35,749 nt of DNA from UBA5862 sp002408105. Its GTDB lineage: Bacteria; Pseudomonadota; Gammaproteobacteria; Pseudomonadales; UBA5862. Where the stretch lies: assembly GCA_034189125.1 (NCBI GenBank), contig JAXHVB010000091.1, positions 1 through 35,749 of the forward strand, read 5' to 3'. The notes beneath the pieces were generated by a model. The model made no database searches and was not told the origin of the DNA. It saw only the letters and a program-made list of their open reading frames with translations. Position numbers and translations under genes: made by a program. Below are positions 15,009 to 23,000 of the stretch, one piece after another; the first letter of the stretch is position 1; the number at the start of each line of letters is the position of its first letter.

Positions 15009-15929
15009 TTAGACCTTTTTGGGTTCGGCGGCCTTTGCGAGTTCGGCATCGAACGCCTTCTTCTCGTCCATGATCGACGGCAGCAGCTTGTCCAGTTCGT
15101 CAAGCGACCACACATGGTCGGTCTCGTACAGGCGGAACATTGCGTTCTGTGCGATCAAGCCGACCGATCCACGTCCGCCATGGATCACTTGCCCACTGAT
15201 GCCTGCTGCTTTGTCCGAGACCAGCCAACAGGCGATCGGGGCGATGGACTGACCGCTGGTGAGTGGGTCGTCGAGGCTCACTTCCTCTTCATTGAGACCC
15301 TCTCTGGCCGCGACCAGGTCCGCGGTCATGCGGGTGGTGGCAACGGGGGAGAATGCGTTGACCTTGCATTTGTACTTTCCAAGCTCCTGGGCCAGGGTCC
15401 GCGTGAAGCCCGCGATGCCCGCCTTGGCCGCAGAATAGTTGCACTGCCCGAAGTTGCCCATGAGGCCGGAAATCGAGCTAAAGCTCAGGATGGCGCAGTT
15501 TTCGCGGCTCGTCTCGCGGATGTAGCGCGCGAACGGCTGGCTGCACGCAAAGGTGCCTTTGAGGTGCACCGCGATCACCGCATCCCACTCTTCTTCGGTC
15601 ATTTTGAAGATGGTGCGGTCCCGCAAAATTCCCGCGTTGTTGACCAAAATGTCCATTTGCCCGTAGGCATCGATGGCGGTTTGAAAAATGTTCTTGCCGC
15701 CTTCCATGGTGGCTACGCTGTCGTAGTTGGCGACCGCTTCGCCGCCCGCTGCCTTGATTTCGGCAACCACTTCGTCGGCCACGCGGCTGGTGCCGGTGCC
15801 GTCCCGAGAACCGCCGAGGTCATTGACCACAACCTTGGCACCTTCTGCGGCGAAATAGGTGGCCATTGCCTTGCCGATGCCGTGGCCTGAACCTGTGACG
15901 ACCGCTACTTTTCCGTCGAGTGCGCCCAT
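15009..15929 (-). CDS. SDR-family dehydrogenase, MFE-2 (3-hydroxyacyl-CoA dehydrogenase) like
   Basis: The 306-residue short-chain dehydrogenase has the Rossmann motif TGSGHGIGK (12-20), Asp37 after the second strand (suggesting NAD preference), NNAG (97-100) and the catalytic set Ser152, Tyr165, Lys169. The long insert GGSRDGTGTSRVADEVV and the extended C-terminus with the VIHGGRGSVGLI segment are typical of the dehydrogenase part of peroxisomal multifunctional enzyme type 2 and its bacterial homologues. These oxidise 3-hydroxyacyl-CoA intermediates. GGGAG lies upstream of the ATG. A -10 box at 16004-16009 may drive it. The divergent neighbour is an AMACR-like gene, and both fit degradation of methyl-branched or sterol-like acyl-CoAs. 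Confidence 0.9.
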   Translation of the reverse strand: MGALDGKVAVVTGSGHGIGKAMATYFAAEGAKVVVNDLGGSRDGTGTSRVADEVVAEIKAAGGEAVANYDSVATMEGGKNIFQTAIDAYGQMDILVNNAGILRDRTIFKMTEEEWDAVIAVHLKGTFACSQPFARYIRETSRENCAILSFSSISGLMGNFGQCNYSAAKAGIAGFTRTLAQELGKYKCKVNAFSPVATTRMTADLVAAREGLNEEEVSLDDPLTSGQSIAPIACWLVSDKAAGISGQVIHGGRGSVGLIAQNAMFRLYETDHVWSLDELDKLLPSIMDEKKAFDAELAKAAEPKKV

Positions 15930-16003
15930 GATTGAACTCCCAATTGTTATGGCTGAAAGCTCCAGTGGCCGCGTGCTGGGCGCGGCGCTGGAATCTGGGC
16001 CCC

Positions 16004-16009
16004 ATTATA
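16004..16009 (-). promoter_or_regulatory. Candidate -10 box (TATAAT) for the SDR gene
   Basis: A perfect TATAAT reads on the minus strand, 75 bases before the SDR ATG. No good -35 hexamer is found at 16-18 bases, so an activator may be needed. Confidence 0.35.
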
Positions 16010-16049
16010 CGGCGCGGCCGAGAGATCACCAGCGGCGTGCATGGCGCAA

Positions 16050-16079
16050 TTGTCTCGGCCGGAAGCGCTGCATTAGTAT
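16050..16079 (+). promoter_or_regulatory. Candidate sigma-70 promoter for the racemase gene
   Basis: TTGTCT (16050-16055) and TAGTAT (16074-16079) are separated by 18 bases in the SDR-racemase divergent region. The predicted leader is about 70 bases. The rest of this 228-base intergenic stretch shows no gene. Confidence 0.35.
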
Positions 16080-16157
16080 GGATTGACCGCATGCCGGCGC
16101 CGGTTGACTCTGGCCCGCCGGCGCACCAACAACCATAACGATCGGTAGGGCAGCCTC

Positions 16158-17291
16158 ATGGGACCACTGCAAGGAATCAAGATCATAGAAATTGCCGGCA
16201 TCGGGCCAGGCCCATTCTGCGGAATGATGCTCGCGGACATGGGCGCCGAGGTAATCCGCGTCGAGCGCGCCAGCGCGCCTGCCGATGCCCAGGCTCCAAA
16301 GGATGTGTTGGCGCGTGGCCGGCGTTCCATCGCGCTGAACCTCAAGCACCCGAAAGGCGTCGAGACGGTATTGCGCATGTGCGAACAGGCCGATGCGTTG
16401 TTCGAAGGATTCCGCCCAGGCGTCACCGAGCGCCTTGGCATCGGTCCGGATGCGTGCCAGGAACGCAATGCTGCCCTTGTCTACGGGCGCATGACAGGCT
16501 GGGGTCAGACCGGACCCATGGCGCAGGCCGCCGGCCACGACATCAACTACATCTCGCTCTCGGGCGCGCTGCACGCCGTCGGTCGGGCCGGGGAGAAGCC
16601 TGTCCCACCGTTGAATTTGGTGGGTGATTTTGGAGGCGGCGGAATGGTGCTCGCTTTTGGTATGGTGTGCGCTCTCCTCGAAGCGCAGCGCAGCGGAAAG
16701 GGTCAAGTTGTGGATGCCTCGATGGTCGAGGGGTCGGCGGCGCTGATGGCAATGATCCATTCGTTCGCCGGCAGCGGCATGCACACCACCGAGCGCGGTA
16801 CCAACATGCTTGATGGTGGTGCACACTTTTATGACACCTATGAAACCAAGGACGAAAAGTACATTTCGATCGGCTCCATTGAGCCGCAGTTCTATGCGCT
16901 GCTGATTGAAAAGGCACAGCTCGACCCCCAGCGCTTCGCGCCCCAGATGGACCGCAGCCAATGGGATGAGCTGAAGCAAGAGCTGACGCGGGTGTTCAAG
17001 ACCAAAACCCGCGAAGAGTGGTGTGAATTGATGGAGGGAACCGACGTGTGCTTTGCCCCGGTACTGTCCTATGCCGAGGCGCCGGACCATCCACACAACC
17101 GCAGTCGAGGCTCCTACATTGAACTGGACGGGGTGGTTCAGCCTGGCCCGGTGCCAAAGTTCAGCCGCACGGTCGCGCAGGTGCAGGCGGGTCCCCGGCG
17201 TGCCGGGCAAGACACTGCAACGGTGCTGCGGGACTTCGGGCTGGGCGACGATGAGGTCGCCGCGCTGCGGGAGGAGGGAGCGCTCTCATAG
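16158..17291 (+). CDS. Alpha-methylacyl-CoA racemase-like family III CoA transferase
   Basis: The 377-residue protein belongs to the CaiB/BaiF family and aligns best with alpha-methylacyl-CoA racemases. The catalytic residues of that branch are present: His127 in AAGHDINY and Asp157 in LVGDFGGG, 30 residues apart as in the mycobacterial enzyme, plus the DGGAHFYDTYETKD segment. Racemases of this type turn (2R)- into (2S)-methyl-branched acyl-CoAs so that beta-oxidation can proceed. True CoA transferases use an Asp at another position, so racemase is favoured. It is divergent from the MFE-2-like SDR gene. AGGG precedes the ATG. The gene ends 12 bases from the end of holA on the other strand. 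Confidence 0.9.
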   Translation: MGPLQGIKIIEIAGIGPGPFCGMMLADMGAEVIRVERASAPADAQAPKDVLARGRRSIALNLKHPKGVETVLRMCEQADALFEGFRPGVTERLGIGPDACQERNAALVYGRMTGWGQTGPMAQAAGHDINYISLSGALHAVGRAGEKPVPPLNLVGDFGGGGMVLAFGMVCALLEAQRSGKGQVVDASMVEGSAALMAMIHSFAGSGMHTTERGTNMLDGGAHFYDTYETKDEKYISIGSIEPQFYALLIEKAQLDPQRFAPQMDRSQWDELKQELTRVFKTKTREEWCELMEGTDVCFAPVLSYAEAPDHPHNRSRGSYIELDGVVQPGPVPKFSRTVAQVQAGPRRAGQDTATVLRDFGLGDDEVAALREEGALS

Positions 17292-17303
17292 CGCGGCCCT
17301 GGA

Positions 17304-18347
17304 CTAGTGGCATGAGGTGTCAGTGAGCGGCCAGTCGGGATGGCTCATCGCGAGGACCAGGTCGCGCAGGCCGGCCAATGGGTCCTGGTCGCTGGCACCT
17401 TTGACCGCTGCGTCCAGATCAGCACAAAGACAAAGCAACCGATTCACCTGTACCTCCGCCAACCGTTCGCTGGCCTTGCGAAAAAGCTGCTGGCGCTGTT
17501 TCCAGATCGGCGGTCGCTGGGCGCTGATCGCTTGCTGGATCGAGCCGCCTGAACGGGCGATGACTTGCTTCAATTGGGCCAGCACCGAAAGCTCGCGGTT
17601 CAAGGTCCAGAGCACCAAAATGGGCTCAACCCCCTCTGCGATGAGCCCTTCGAGTGAGCGCAAGGCCCCTGCGGCATCTCCGGCGAGGGCCCGGTCCGAA
17701 ACTTGAGACAAGTCGAAGCGGGCGTTGTCGGTGACCTGGGCCAGCACCAGATCGGCCGTGACCGGGTCGCCATTGACAGCCAGTAGCTTGAGTTTTTCGA
17801 TCTCCTGAACGGCGGCCAGCAGGTTGCCCTCCACCCGCTCCGCGAGCAGCGCGACGGCCTCGGCGTCGGCGGCCAGACCGGCGCTGTTCATGCGTTGCTG
17901 CAGAAAGGACTGCATCTCTTGGGCATGCAGTGGCCAGATCTCGACCACAGCACCATCTGACTCGATCCGCTTGTACCAGTTGGCGCGGGTTTGGCTGCGC
18001 TCGAGTTTCGGTGCGGTGATCAGCAGCGGGTTGTCGCTGCCTGCATCAAGGAAGTGGCTGATGCTGTTGGCACCCGCCGCGGGCAGTTTGTTGGCGTTCA
18101 GTCGGAGTTCGACCAGGGACCGCGTTGCGAACAGGGACAGGTTGGACGCGCTGGCGCTCAGTTCCGACCAGTCGAAACCTGGCTCTACGAACAGCACGTT
18201 CCGCTCGGTGCATCCCGCTGCCCGTGCGGCCGTACGGATGAGGTCGGCCGCTTCCATGCACAGCAATGGTTCGTCGCCCGTGACGAGGTACACGGGCGCC
18301 AGGCCGCGCCGCAACTCTGCCCCGAGTTGTGGATGCCGGAGCTTCAT
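17304..18347 (-). CDS. holA: DNA polymerase III delta subunit
   Basis: The 347-residue protein is the delta subunit of the clamp loader, which opens the beta clamp during replication. Family features are the N-terminal LAPVYLVTGDEPLL--EAADLIR, the hydrophobic clamp-interacting segment near residues 71-76 (ASNLSLFATRSLVEL), the central LAERVEGNLLAAVQEIEKL and the C-terminal collar domain with QLFRKASERL. The ATG at 18347 overlaps the lptE stop by four bases (ATGA), which fixes the start, although the frame is open ten codons further. The leuS-lptE-holA order is the standard gammaproteobacterial one. Confidence 0.96.
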   Translation of the reverse strand: MKLRHPQLGAELRRGLAPVYLVTGDEPLLCMEAADLIRTAARAAGCTERNVLFVEPGFDWSELSASASNLSLFATRSLVELRLNANKLPAAGANSISHFLDAGSDNPLLITAPKLERSQTRANWYKRIESDGAVVEIWPLHAQEMQSFLQQRMNSAGLAADAEAVALLAERVEGNLLAAVQEIEKLKLLAVNGDPVTADLVLAQVTDNARFDLSQVSDRALAGDAAGALRSLEGLIAEGVEPILVLWTLNRELSVLAQLKQVIARSGGSIQQAISAQRPPIWKQRQQLFRKASERLAEVQVNRLLCLCADLDAAVKGASDQDPLAGLRDLVLAMSHPDWPLTDTSCH

Positions 18348-18871
18348 GGCGTGCACCGATTCACCTGCCGGGTGCAAAATCGCGTCAGCTGTGTTGCCAA
18401 CTGGGTCGCCAAATCCTTATGCAGCTGCTGGATCGCCTGTCGACGCTGCTCCCGGTCGGCCGCAGGGCGTTGTGGTTCAGCCTGGTAGGCCTCCTCCGCG
18501 GTCAGTTCGTTGAAGGTGCGTTGGCGGTCGTTGCCCCCTTGAATCAGCCGGTAGCGCAGGCGCTGCACAACCCGGTACTCGGCGACCTCCAGTCTTGGAT
18601 TGAAGCTCAGCGGCTCCTCGTGCAGCGTCAGCGCTTCGATCTGAAGCCGCACTGGGGCGGGCTCATCGGTCGGCTTGAAACCGCGGCCGGCGAGCGTGCT
18701 CTCTAGGACCCGAGCGAATTTCGGGTGTTCGCTCAACCCCAGAATTTGCAGGGCTGGCAGCTGCGCAGTTGTTGCGCTGGCGTCCTCTCCCTGGCCGCGC
18801 AGATGAAAACCACAGCCAGCGAGCATCGCGACCAGAGCCGATACCATTGTCAACCGATGGATGGCACTCAC
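18344..18871 (-). CDS. lptE: LPS-assembly lipoprotein LptE
   Basis: This 175-residue lipoprotein plugs the LptD barrel and helps deliver LPS to the outer leaflet. The signal peptide ends in the lipobox LAGC with acylated Cys20, followed by GFHLRG, the hallmark of the family. The rest is a variable alpha/beta domain. It begins with GTG overlapping the leuS stop (GTGA) and ends overlapping holA (ATGA), so leuS, lptE and holA appear translationally coupled. Confidence 0.94.
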   Translation of the reverse strand: MSAIHRLTMVSALVAMLAGCGFHLRGQGEDASATTAQLPALQILGLSEHPKFARVLESTLAGRGFKPTDEPAPVRLQIEALTLHEEPLSFNPRLEVAEYRVVQRLRYRLIQGGNDRQRTFNELTAEEAYQAEPQRPAADREQRRQAIQQLHKDLATQLATQLTRFCTRQVNRCTP

Positions 18872-21462
18872 TCGGATACGACAAAGTTGATCAGCTTTCC
18901 GCGCACCAACACCACCTTGCGCTCCGTAGTCCCGTCAAGAAACTTGGCCACGTTCGTCTCGTTCCGCGCGTGCGCCAGAATGCTGTCATCGGACGCATCC
19001 GCCGCCACTTCGATCCGGCCTCGGACCTTGCCATTGACCTGCACAACCATCGTTAGGCTTTCACGCACGAGCGCTTCGGGATCGGCGCTTGGCCAAGGGT
19101 GGTTCAGGATCGGTTCCGCGTGGCCGAGTGCGCTCCACAAAGCCTGGCAGATGTGCGGGACAATCGGGTTGAGCAGCAACAGGGCGGTATCCAGTGCCTC
19201 GCGGACTTCCAGCGTCAGTGTCATATCTTGAGTCGGCGCGCGCGGAATCTGGTTGACCAGTTCCATGACTGCGGCAATTGCGGTGTTGAAGCTTTGCCGA
19301 CGGGCGTAGTCATCACTGACCTTGACAATGGTTTCGTGGGTTTTTCGCCGCAATTCCAGCGCCTTGGTATCGTTCTGAATCGGTGCGCTGTTCGCTCCTG
19401 CGGCCAGGTGTGCATGGCACAGGCGCCACAACCTTTTGAGAAACCGCGCTGCGCCTTCCACGCCGGCATCTGACCATTCGAGGGATTGGTCCGGGGGAGC
19501 GGCAAACATGGCGAACAGCCGCACGGTGTCGGCGCCGTAGCGGTCAATCAGTGACTGGGGGTCAATGCCGTTGTTTTTGGACTTGGACATCTTTTCGATG
19601 CCACCGATGCAGACTGGCCTGCCATCCGCGGTCAGTTGGGCACCCAGGTGGCGCCCCTTGGCATCACGAGCAACCTCGACTTCCTCCGGGTGAAACCAGC
19701 TGCGCGCACCGTCGGGAGACTCTCTGTAGTAGGTCTCGGCCACCACCATGCCCTGGGTCAGCAGGCGGGTGAACGGCTCTGCGGATTGGACCAGCCCCTG
19801 GTCCCGCAGCACTTTGTGAAAAAAGCGGGCGTACAACAGATGCAAAATCGCGTGCTCAATTCCACCGATGTATTGATCCACTGGCAGCCAATGACTCGCC
19901 TCACTGTCGAGCATGCGGTCGTCGGCGAATCGGCTTGCATAGCGTGCGTAATACCATGAGGACTCCATGAAAGTGTCGAAGGTATCCGTCTCGCGCTCGG
20001 CCGGTCCGCCGCACTGGGGGCAGGTGGTGTGGAAAAACTCCGGCATGTCTTTCAGTGGGGATCCCGCGCCACTCGGTGTGACGTCCGTGGGCAGCACCAC
20101 CGGGAGCTGGTCCTCGGGGACTGTGACAGGCCCACAGGTCACACAATGCACCACGGGAATCGGGCAGCCCCAATACCGTTGCCGAGAGACCCCCCAATCG
20201 CGCAGTCGATACTGAACCCTGCGCCGACCGATGCCCTCCGCCTCCAAGTGGGCGGCGATGCGCTCCTTGGCTTCGGCGGAGGTCAGGCCATCGAACACGC
20301 CCGAGTGGACCAGTTGGCCGGGCTCTGTGTAGGCGGCCGCATCCAGATCGGCTGAACCGTTGTCGCTGGGTGCGATGACCTGCTCGATAGGAAGACCGTA
20401 GGTGCGCGCGAACTCCCAGTCGCGCTGGTCGTGGGCCGGGACAGCCATGACCGCGCCGGCGCCATACTCCATCAGAACAAAGTTCGCGACCCACACTGGA
20501 ATTGGAGCGCCAGTCAGGGGGTGGCGTGCAGAGATGCCAGTTGCAACCCCTTCCTTTTCGGCAGTGGCCAACGCCGCCTCGGCAACCTGCATGGATTGAC
20601 ACCGTTCGATGAAGTCTTGCAGTGGCCGGTTGGTTCGCGCCGCACGCTGGGCCAGTGGATGCTGTGGTGCCACTGCCAGGTAGGTGACACCGAACAGGGT
20701 GTCGGGCCTGGTGGTGTAGACGCGCAGCGGCTCGTTTTCGCCGTCCACCGGAAAAGACAACTCGACCCCCTCGGATCGGCCAATCCAATTGCGCTGCATA
20801 GCTTTGACCTGCTCGGGCCAGCCGTCCAGGTCGTCCAGTCCGTGCAACAACTCCTCCGCGTAGTCCGTGATGCGCAGGAACCACTGGGGAATCTCGCGTT
20901 GCTCGACCGTTGCACCTGACCGCCAGCCTTTCCCGTCGATCACCTGCTCGTTCGCCAACACGGTTTGGTCCACTGGATCCCAGTTCACTGTGGAGGACTT
21001 GCGGTACACCAGACCTTGTTTGAACAGCCGCACGAACAGCCATTGTTCCCAGCGGTAATACTCCGGCTCGCAGGTTGCAAGTTCCCGGCGCCAGTCGTAA
21101 GCGAAACCAAGGCGTTTGAGTTGGGTGCGCATGTGCGCGATGTTGTCGTGGGTCCATGTCGCCGGGGGCACTTGGTGCTTGAGCGCGGCGTTTTCTGCAG
21201 GTAGCCCGAAGGCATCCCAGCCCATTGGTTGCAGCACTTCACGGCCCTGCATGCGTTGAAACCGGGCGATGACGTCACCGATGGTGTAGTTGCGCACGTG
21301 CCCCATGTGCAGCTTGCCACTCGGGTACGGAAACATTGAAAGGCAATAGAACTTCGGTTTGCTGGAGTCGGGGTGCGCGTGAAAGGCGCCGCTGCGTTCC
21401 CACTGGTCCTGAATGCGAACTTCGAGGGATTGGGGGTGGTATTCGGGGCTGGCGGTAGACAT
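18868..21462 (-). CDS. leuS: Leucyl-tRNA synthetase
   Basis: The 864-residue class I synthetase charges tRNALeu. The HIGH-type motif HMGH is at 52-55 (in PYPSGKLHMGHVRNY) and KMSKS at 624-628. Between them is the CP1 editing domain with the threonine-rich TTRPDTLFG segment and the GTGA-like and VPAHDQRDWEFA motifs, and a leucine-specific insertion lies before KMSKS. The C-terminal domain ends with LVRGKLINFVVSE. The frame is open 112 codons further upstream, but the ATG at 21462 gives the family N-terminus (YHPQSLEVRIQDQWE). It is divergent from the YbeL-like gene, as in E. coli. Confidence 0.98.
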   Translation of the reverse strand: MSTASPEYHPQSLEVRIQDQWERSGAFHAHPDSSKPKFYCLSMFPYPSGKLHMGHVRNYTIGDVIARFQRMQGREVLQPMGWDAFGLPAENAALKHQVPPATWTHDNIAHMRTQLKRLGFAYDWRRELATCEPEYYRWEQWLFVRLFKQGLVYRKSSTVNWDPVDQTVLANEQVIDGKGWRSGATVEQREIPQWFLRITDYAEELLHGLDDLDGWPEQVKAMQRNWIGRSEGVELSFPVDGENEPLRVYTTRPDTLFGVTYLAVAPQHPLAQRAARTNRPLQDFIERCQSMQVAEAALATAEKEGVATGISARHPLTGAPIPVWVANFVLMEYGAGAVMAVPAHDQRDWEFARTYGLPIEQVIAPSDNGSADLDAAAYTEPGQLVHSGVFDGLTSAEAKERIAAHLEAEGIGRRRVQYRLRDWGVSRQRYWGCPIPVVHCVTCGPVTVPEDQLPVVLPTDVTPSGAGSPLKDMPEFFHTTCPQCGGPAERETDTFDTFMESSWYYARYASRFADDRMLDSEASHWLPVDQYIGGIEHAILHLLYARFFHKVLRDQGLVQSAEPFTRLLTQGMVVAETYYRESPDGARSWFHPEEVEVARDAKGRHLGAQLTADGRPVCIGGIEKMSKSKNNGIDPQSLIDRYGADTVRLFAMFAAPPDQSLEWSDAGVEGAARFLKRLWRLCHAHLAAGANSAPIQNDTKALELRRKTHETIVKVSDDYARRQSFNTAIAAVMELVNQIPRAPTQDMTLTLEVREALDTALLLLNPIVPHICQALWSALGHAEPILNHPWPSADPEALVRESLTMVVQVNGKVRGRIEVAADASDDSILAHARNETNVAKFLDGTTERKVVLVRGKLINFVVSE

Positions 21463-21695
21463 GAGCGGGGAGGTGCCTTGCTGAAAATCTGTCGGTGGTC
21501 GATTGGTTTTGGGTTGGCGAATCGCTACCATGGCAAGCGAGATTCGCATCCCTGGCCGCTGACTGCTGCGCCTACCTAGGATACCGCAAAGCGCCTGGCT
21601 TGAATCAGGCTCAGCACAATCCTTGGACGGTCCAGACATCAGATCAAAGCACCAGCGCAGAACACCACGCCAATTCACCATGGGAGTACAAGGCT

Positions 21696-22217
21696 GTGCA
21701 CTCAGCCGACCAGCAAGACTCCAATCAACAGGACCACGCCCTTGCGCGGGCGTATCGACGGCTGCTCGACCGCCTCGAAGCGCTGGGCGACAAGGCACGT
21801 GAAGGCTTGCACGAAGAGTTGGACGAAGCCGTGGCGGCTGAACACGAGCTGGAATCGTTCACCAAGGACGAGTTGGCCCTGGCCCGGGCCTACCTGGAGC
21901 GGGACCTGCATGCAGTGGCCGAGTATGTTGAAGAGACTGGGCGAGGGTTTCGCGACTGGCTGCGCTTGGATCTGAGCCTGCTCGAAGCCCGGGCCCTGGA
22001 GGCGGTCTTTTCCGCCGCAGATCCAACAGGAGTTGGCCTGACCCGGTTGCGTGCAGATTTGTCGCACCGCAAGGCAGACCCAGCGGCTGGTGAGGTCTGC
22101 TATCCGGGTGAGTTTTCCTGTCAGCGCTGCGGCCACGTGCAACGGCTGGTGGTCGTGGATGTGTTGCCACGGTGTTCTGCATGCTCAGGCTCGGCATTTC
22201 GCCGGGTCTCCGCCTAG
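21696..22217 (+). CDS. YbeL-like zinc-ribbon protein (DUF1451)
   Basis: The 173-residue protein is highly charged and helical over residues 10-100 (AYRRLLDRLEALGDKAREGLHEELDEA), followed by a C-terminal zinc ribbon with two Cys-x2-Cys pairs (FSCQRCG and PRCSACSGSAF). This is the DUF1451/YbeL family, whose function is unknown. In E. coli ybeL is also next to leuS and divergent from it. The start is set at GTG 21696 because a GGGAG lies at the proper distance and the family sequence begins just after it. The frame is open further upstream, but that extension is not family-like. The 233-base region shared with leuS has no clear promoter. Confidence 0.85.
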   Translation: MHSADQQDSNQQDHALARAYRRLLDRLEALGDKAREGLHEELDEAVAAEHELESFTKDELALARAYLERDLHAVAEYVEETGRGFRDWLRLDLSLLEARALEAVFSAADPTGVGLTRLRADLSHRKADPAAGEVCYPGEFSCQRCGHVQRLVVVDVLPRCSACSGSAFRRVSA

Positions 22218-22250
22218 CTCCGACCGCGTTCGAATTGGCTCCGCTTGGCC

Positions 22251-23000
22251 GTGCGCCGATGGCTCAAAGCGCTGTTGCTTCCGCCCGGGCTGAACCTCTG
22301 GATGGCCGTTCTTGGCGTCCTGCTTCTGGCGTGGCATCCGGCGCTCGGATATGGGTTGGTCTGTTTGGCGTTGGCGGTGCTTTACCTCTGCTCGACCGGT
22401 TGGTTCGTGCGCCGCTTGCGCGGCCTGCTCTGTGGCCAGGTGCCTGCATTCGAGGTTCAGACTGCAACGCTTCGTGAGACGGCCGAAGTGTTGGTGTTGC
22501 TGTCCGCGGGCCGGGTCCGCGGCGCTGGAGCCGACCGTCCCAGCGAATTGGGCTACGCGCGCCTGCGCCACGGGGCTGCACTGGCCAGAGCGACTGGACT
22601 GCCCCTGCTCATTACCGGGGGCTCTCCAGGCTGGGCCGGAGCGACCAGCGAGGCGCAACTGCTCGACGATGAGCTTTGGCGCCTGTATGGCATGCGTGCG
22701 CATTGGCTGGAGCACCGTGCCCGAACCACCTGGGGAAACGCTCGATATTCAGCCGAGCTTCTAAGTGGGTCCGGCATCGCTCGGGTCGCGCTGGTCACCC
22801 ACGCGTGGCACTTGCCACGCGCACGCTGTGCGTTCGAGCGCACGCAACTCACGCCATTGGCTGCGCCGGTCGAAGAGGCTGCCCTTGGATCGAGCAGGGA
22901 AAGCGGTGAGTGGCGGCCTTCGGCCTCGGCGCTGCGCATGGCTGTGCTGCTCTTGCACGAGGCCCTGGGGCTGGTGTGGTACCGCTATGCGGTGCGGTGA
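22251..23000 (+). CDS. DUF218 (YdcF/ElyC/SanA-like) membrane protein
   Basis: This protein of about 249 residues has two N-terminal membrane helices (about 10-30 and 34-50) and a DUF218 domain with VLVLLSAGRVRGAGADRPSELGYARLRHGA, LPLLITGGSP, the ARTTWGNA motif and VALVTHAWHLPRA. This set is typical of ElyC, a factor in envelope integrity at low temperature and lipid-carrier recycling. The start could be GTG 22251 or TTG 22245. It follows the YbeL-like gene by 33 bases, and its last 16 bases overlap the end of lnt on the opposite strand. Confidence 0.88.
   Translation: MRRWLKALLLPPGLNLWMAVLGVLLLAWHPALGYGLVCLALAVLYLCSTGWFVRRLRGLLCGQVPAFEVQTATLRETAEVLVLLSAGRVRGAGADRPSELGYARLRHGAALARATGLPLLITGGSPGWAGATSEAQLLDDELWRLYGMRAHWLEHRARTTWGNARYSAELLSGSGIARVALVTHAWHLPRARCAFERTQLTPLAAPVEEAALGSSRESGEWRPSASALRMAVLLLHEALGLVWYRYAVR

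Noticed and set aside
16026..17210. 394-codon open frame antisense to the racemase gene
   Set aside because: The plus strand carries the clear CaiB/BaiF sequence; the antisense frame has no motif and covers the divergent promoter region.
19901..21157. 418-codon open frame on the minus strand within leuS
   Set aside because: It is a shifted frame on the same strand as leuS, with arginine-rich, non-family sequence; leuS itself is unmistakable.
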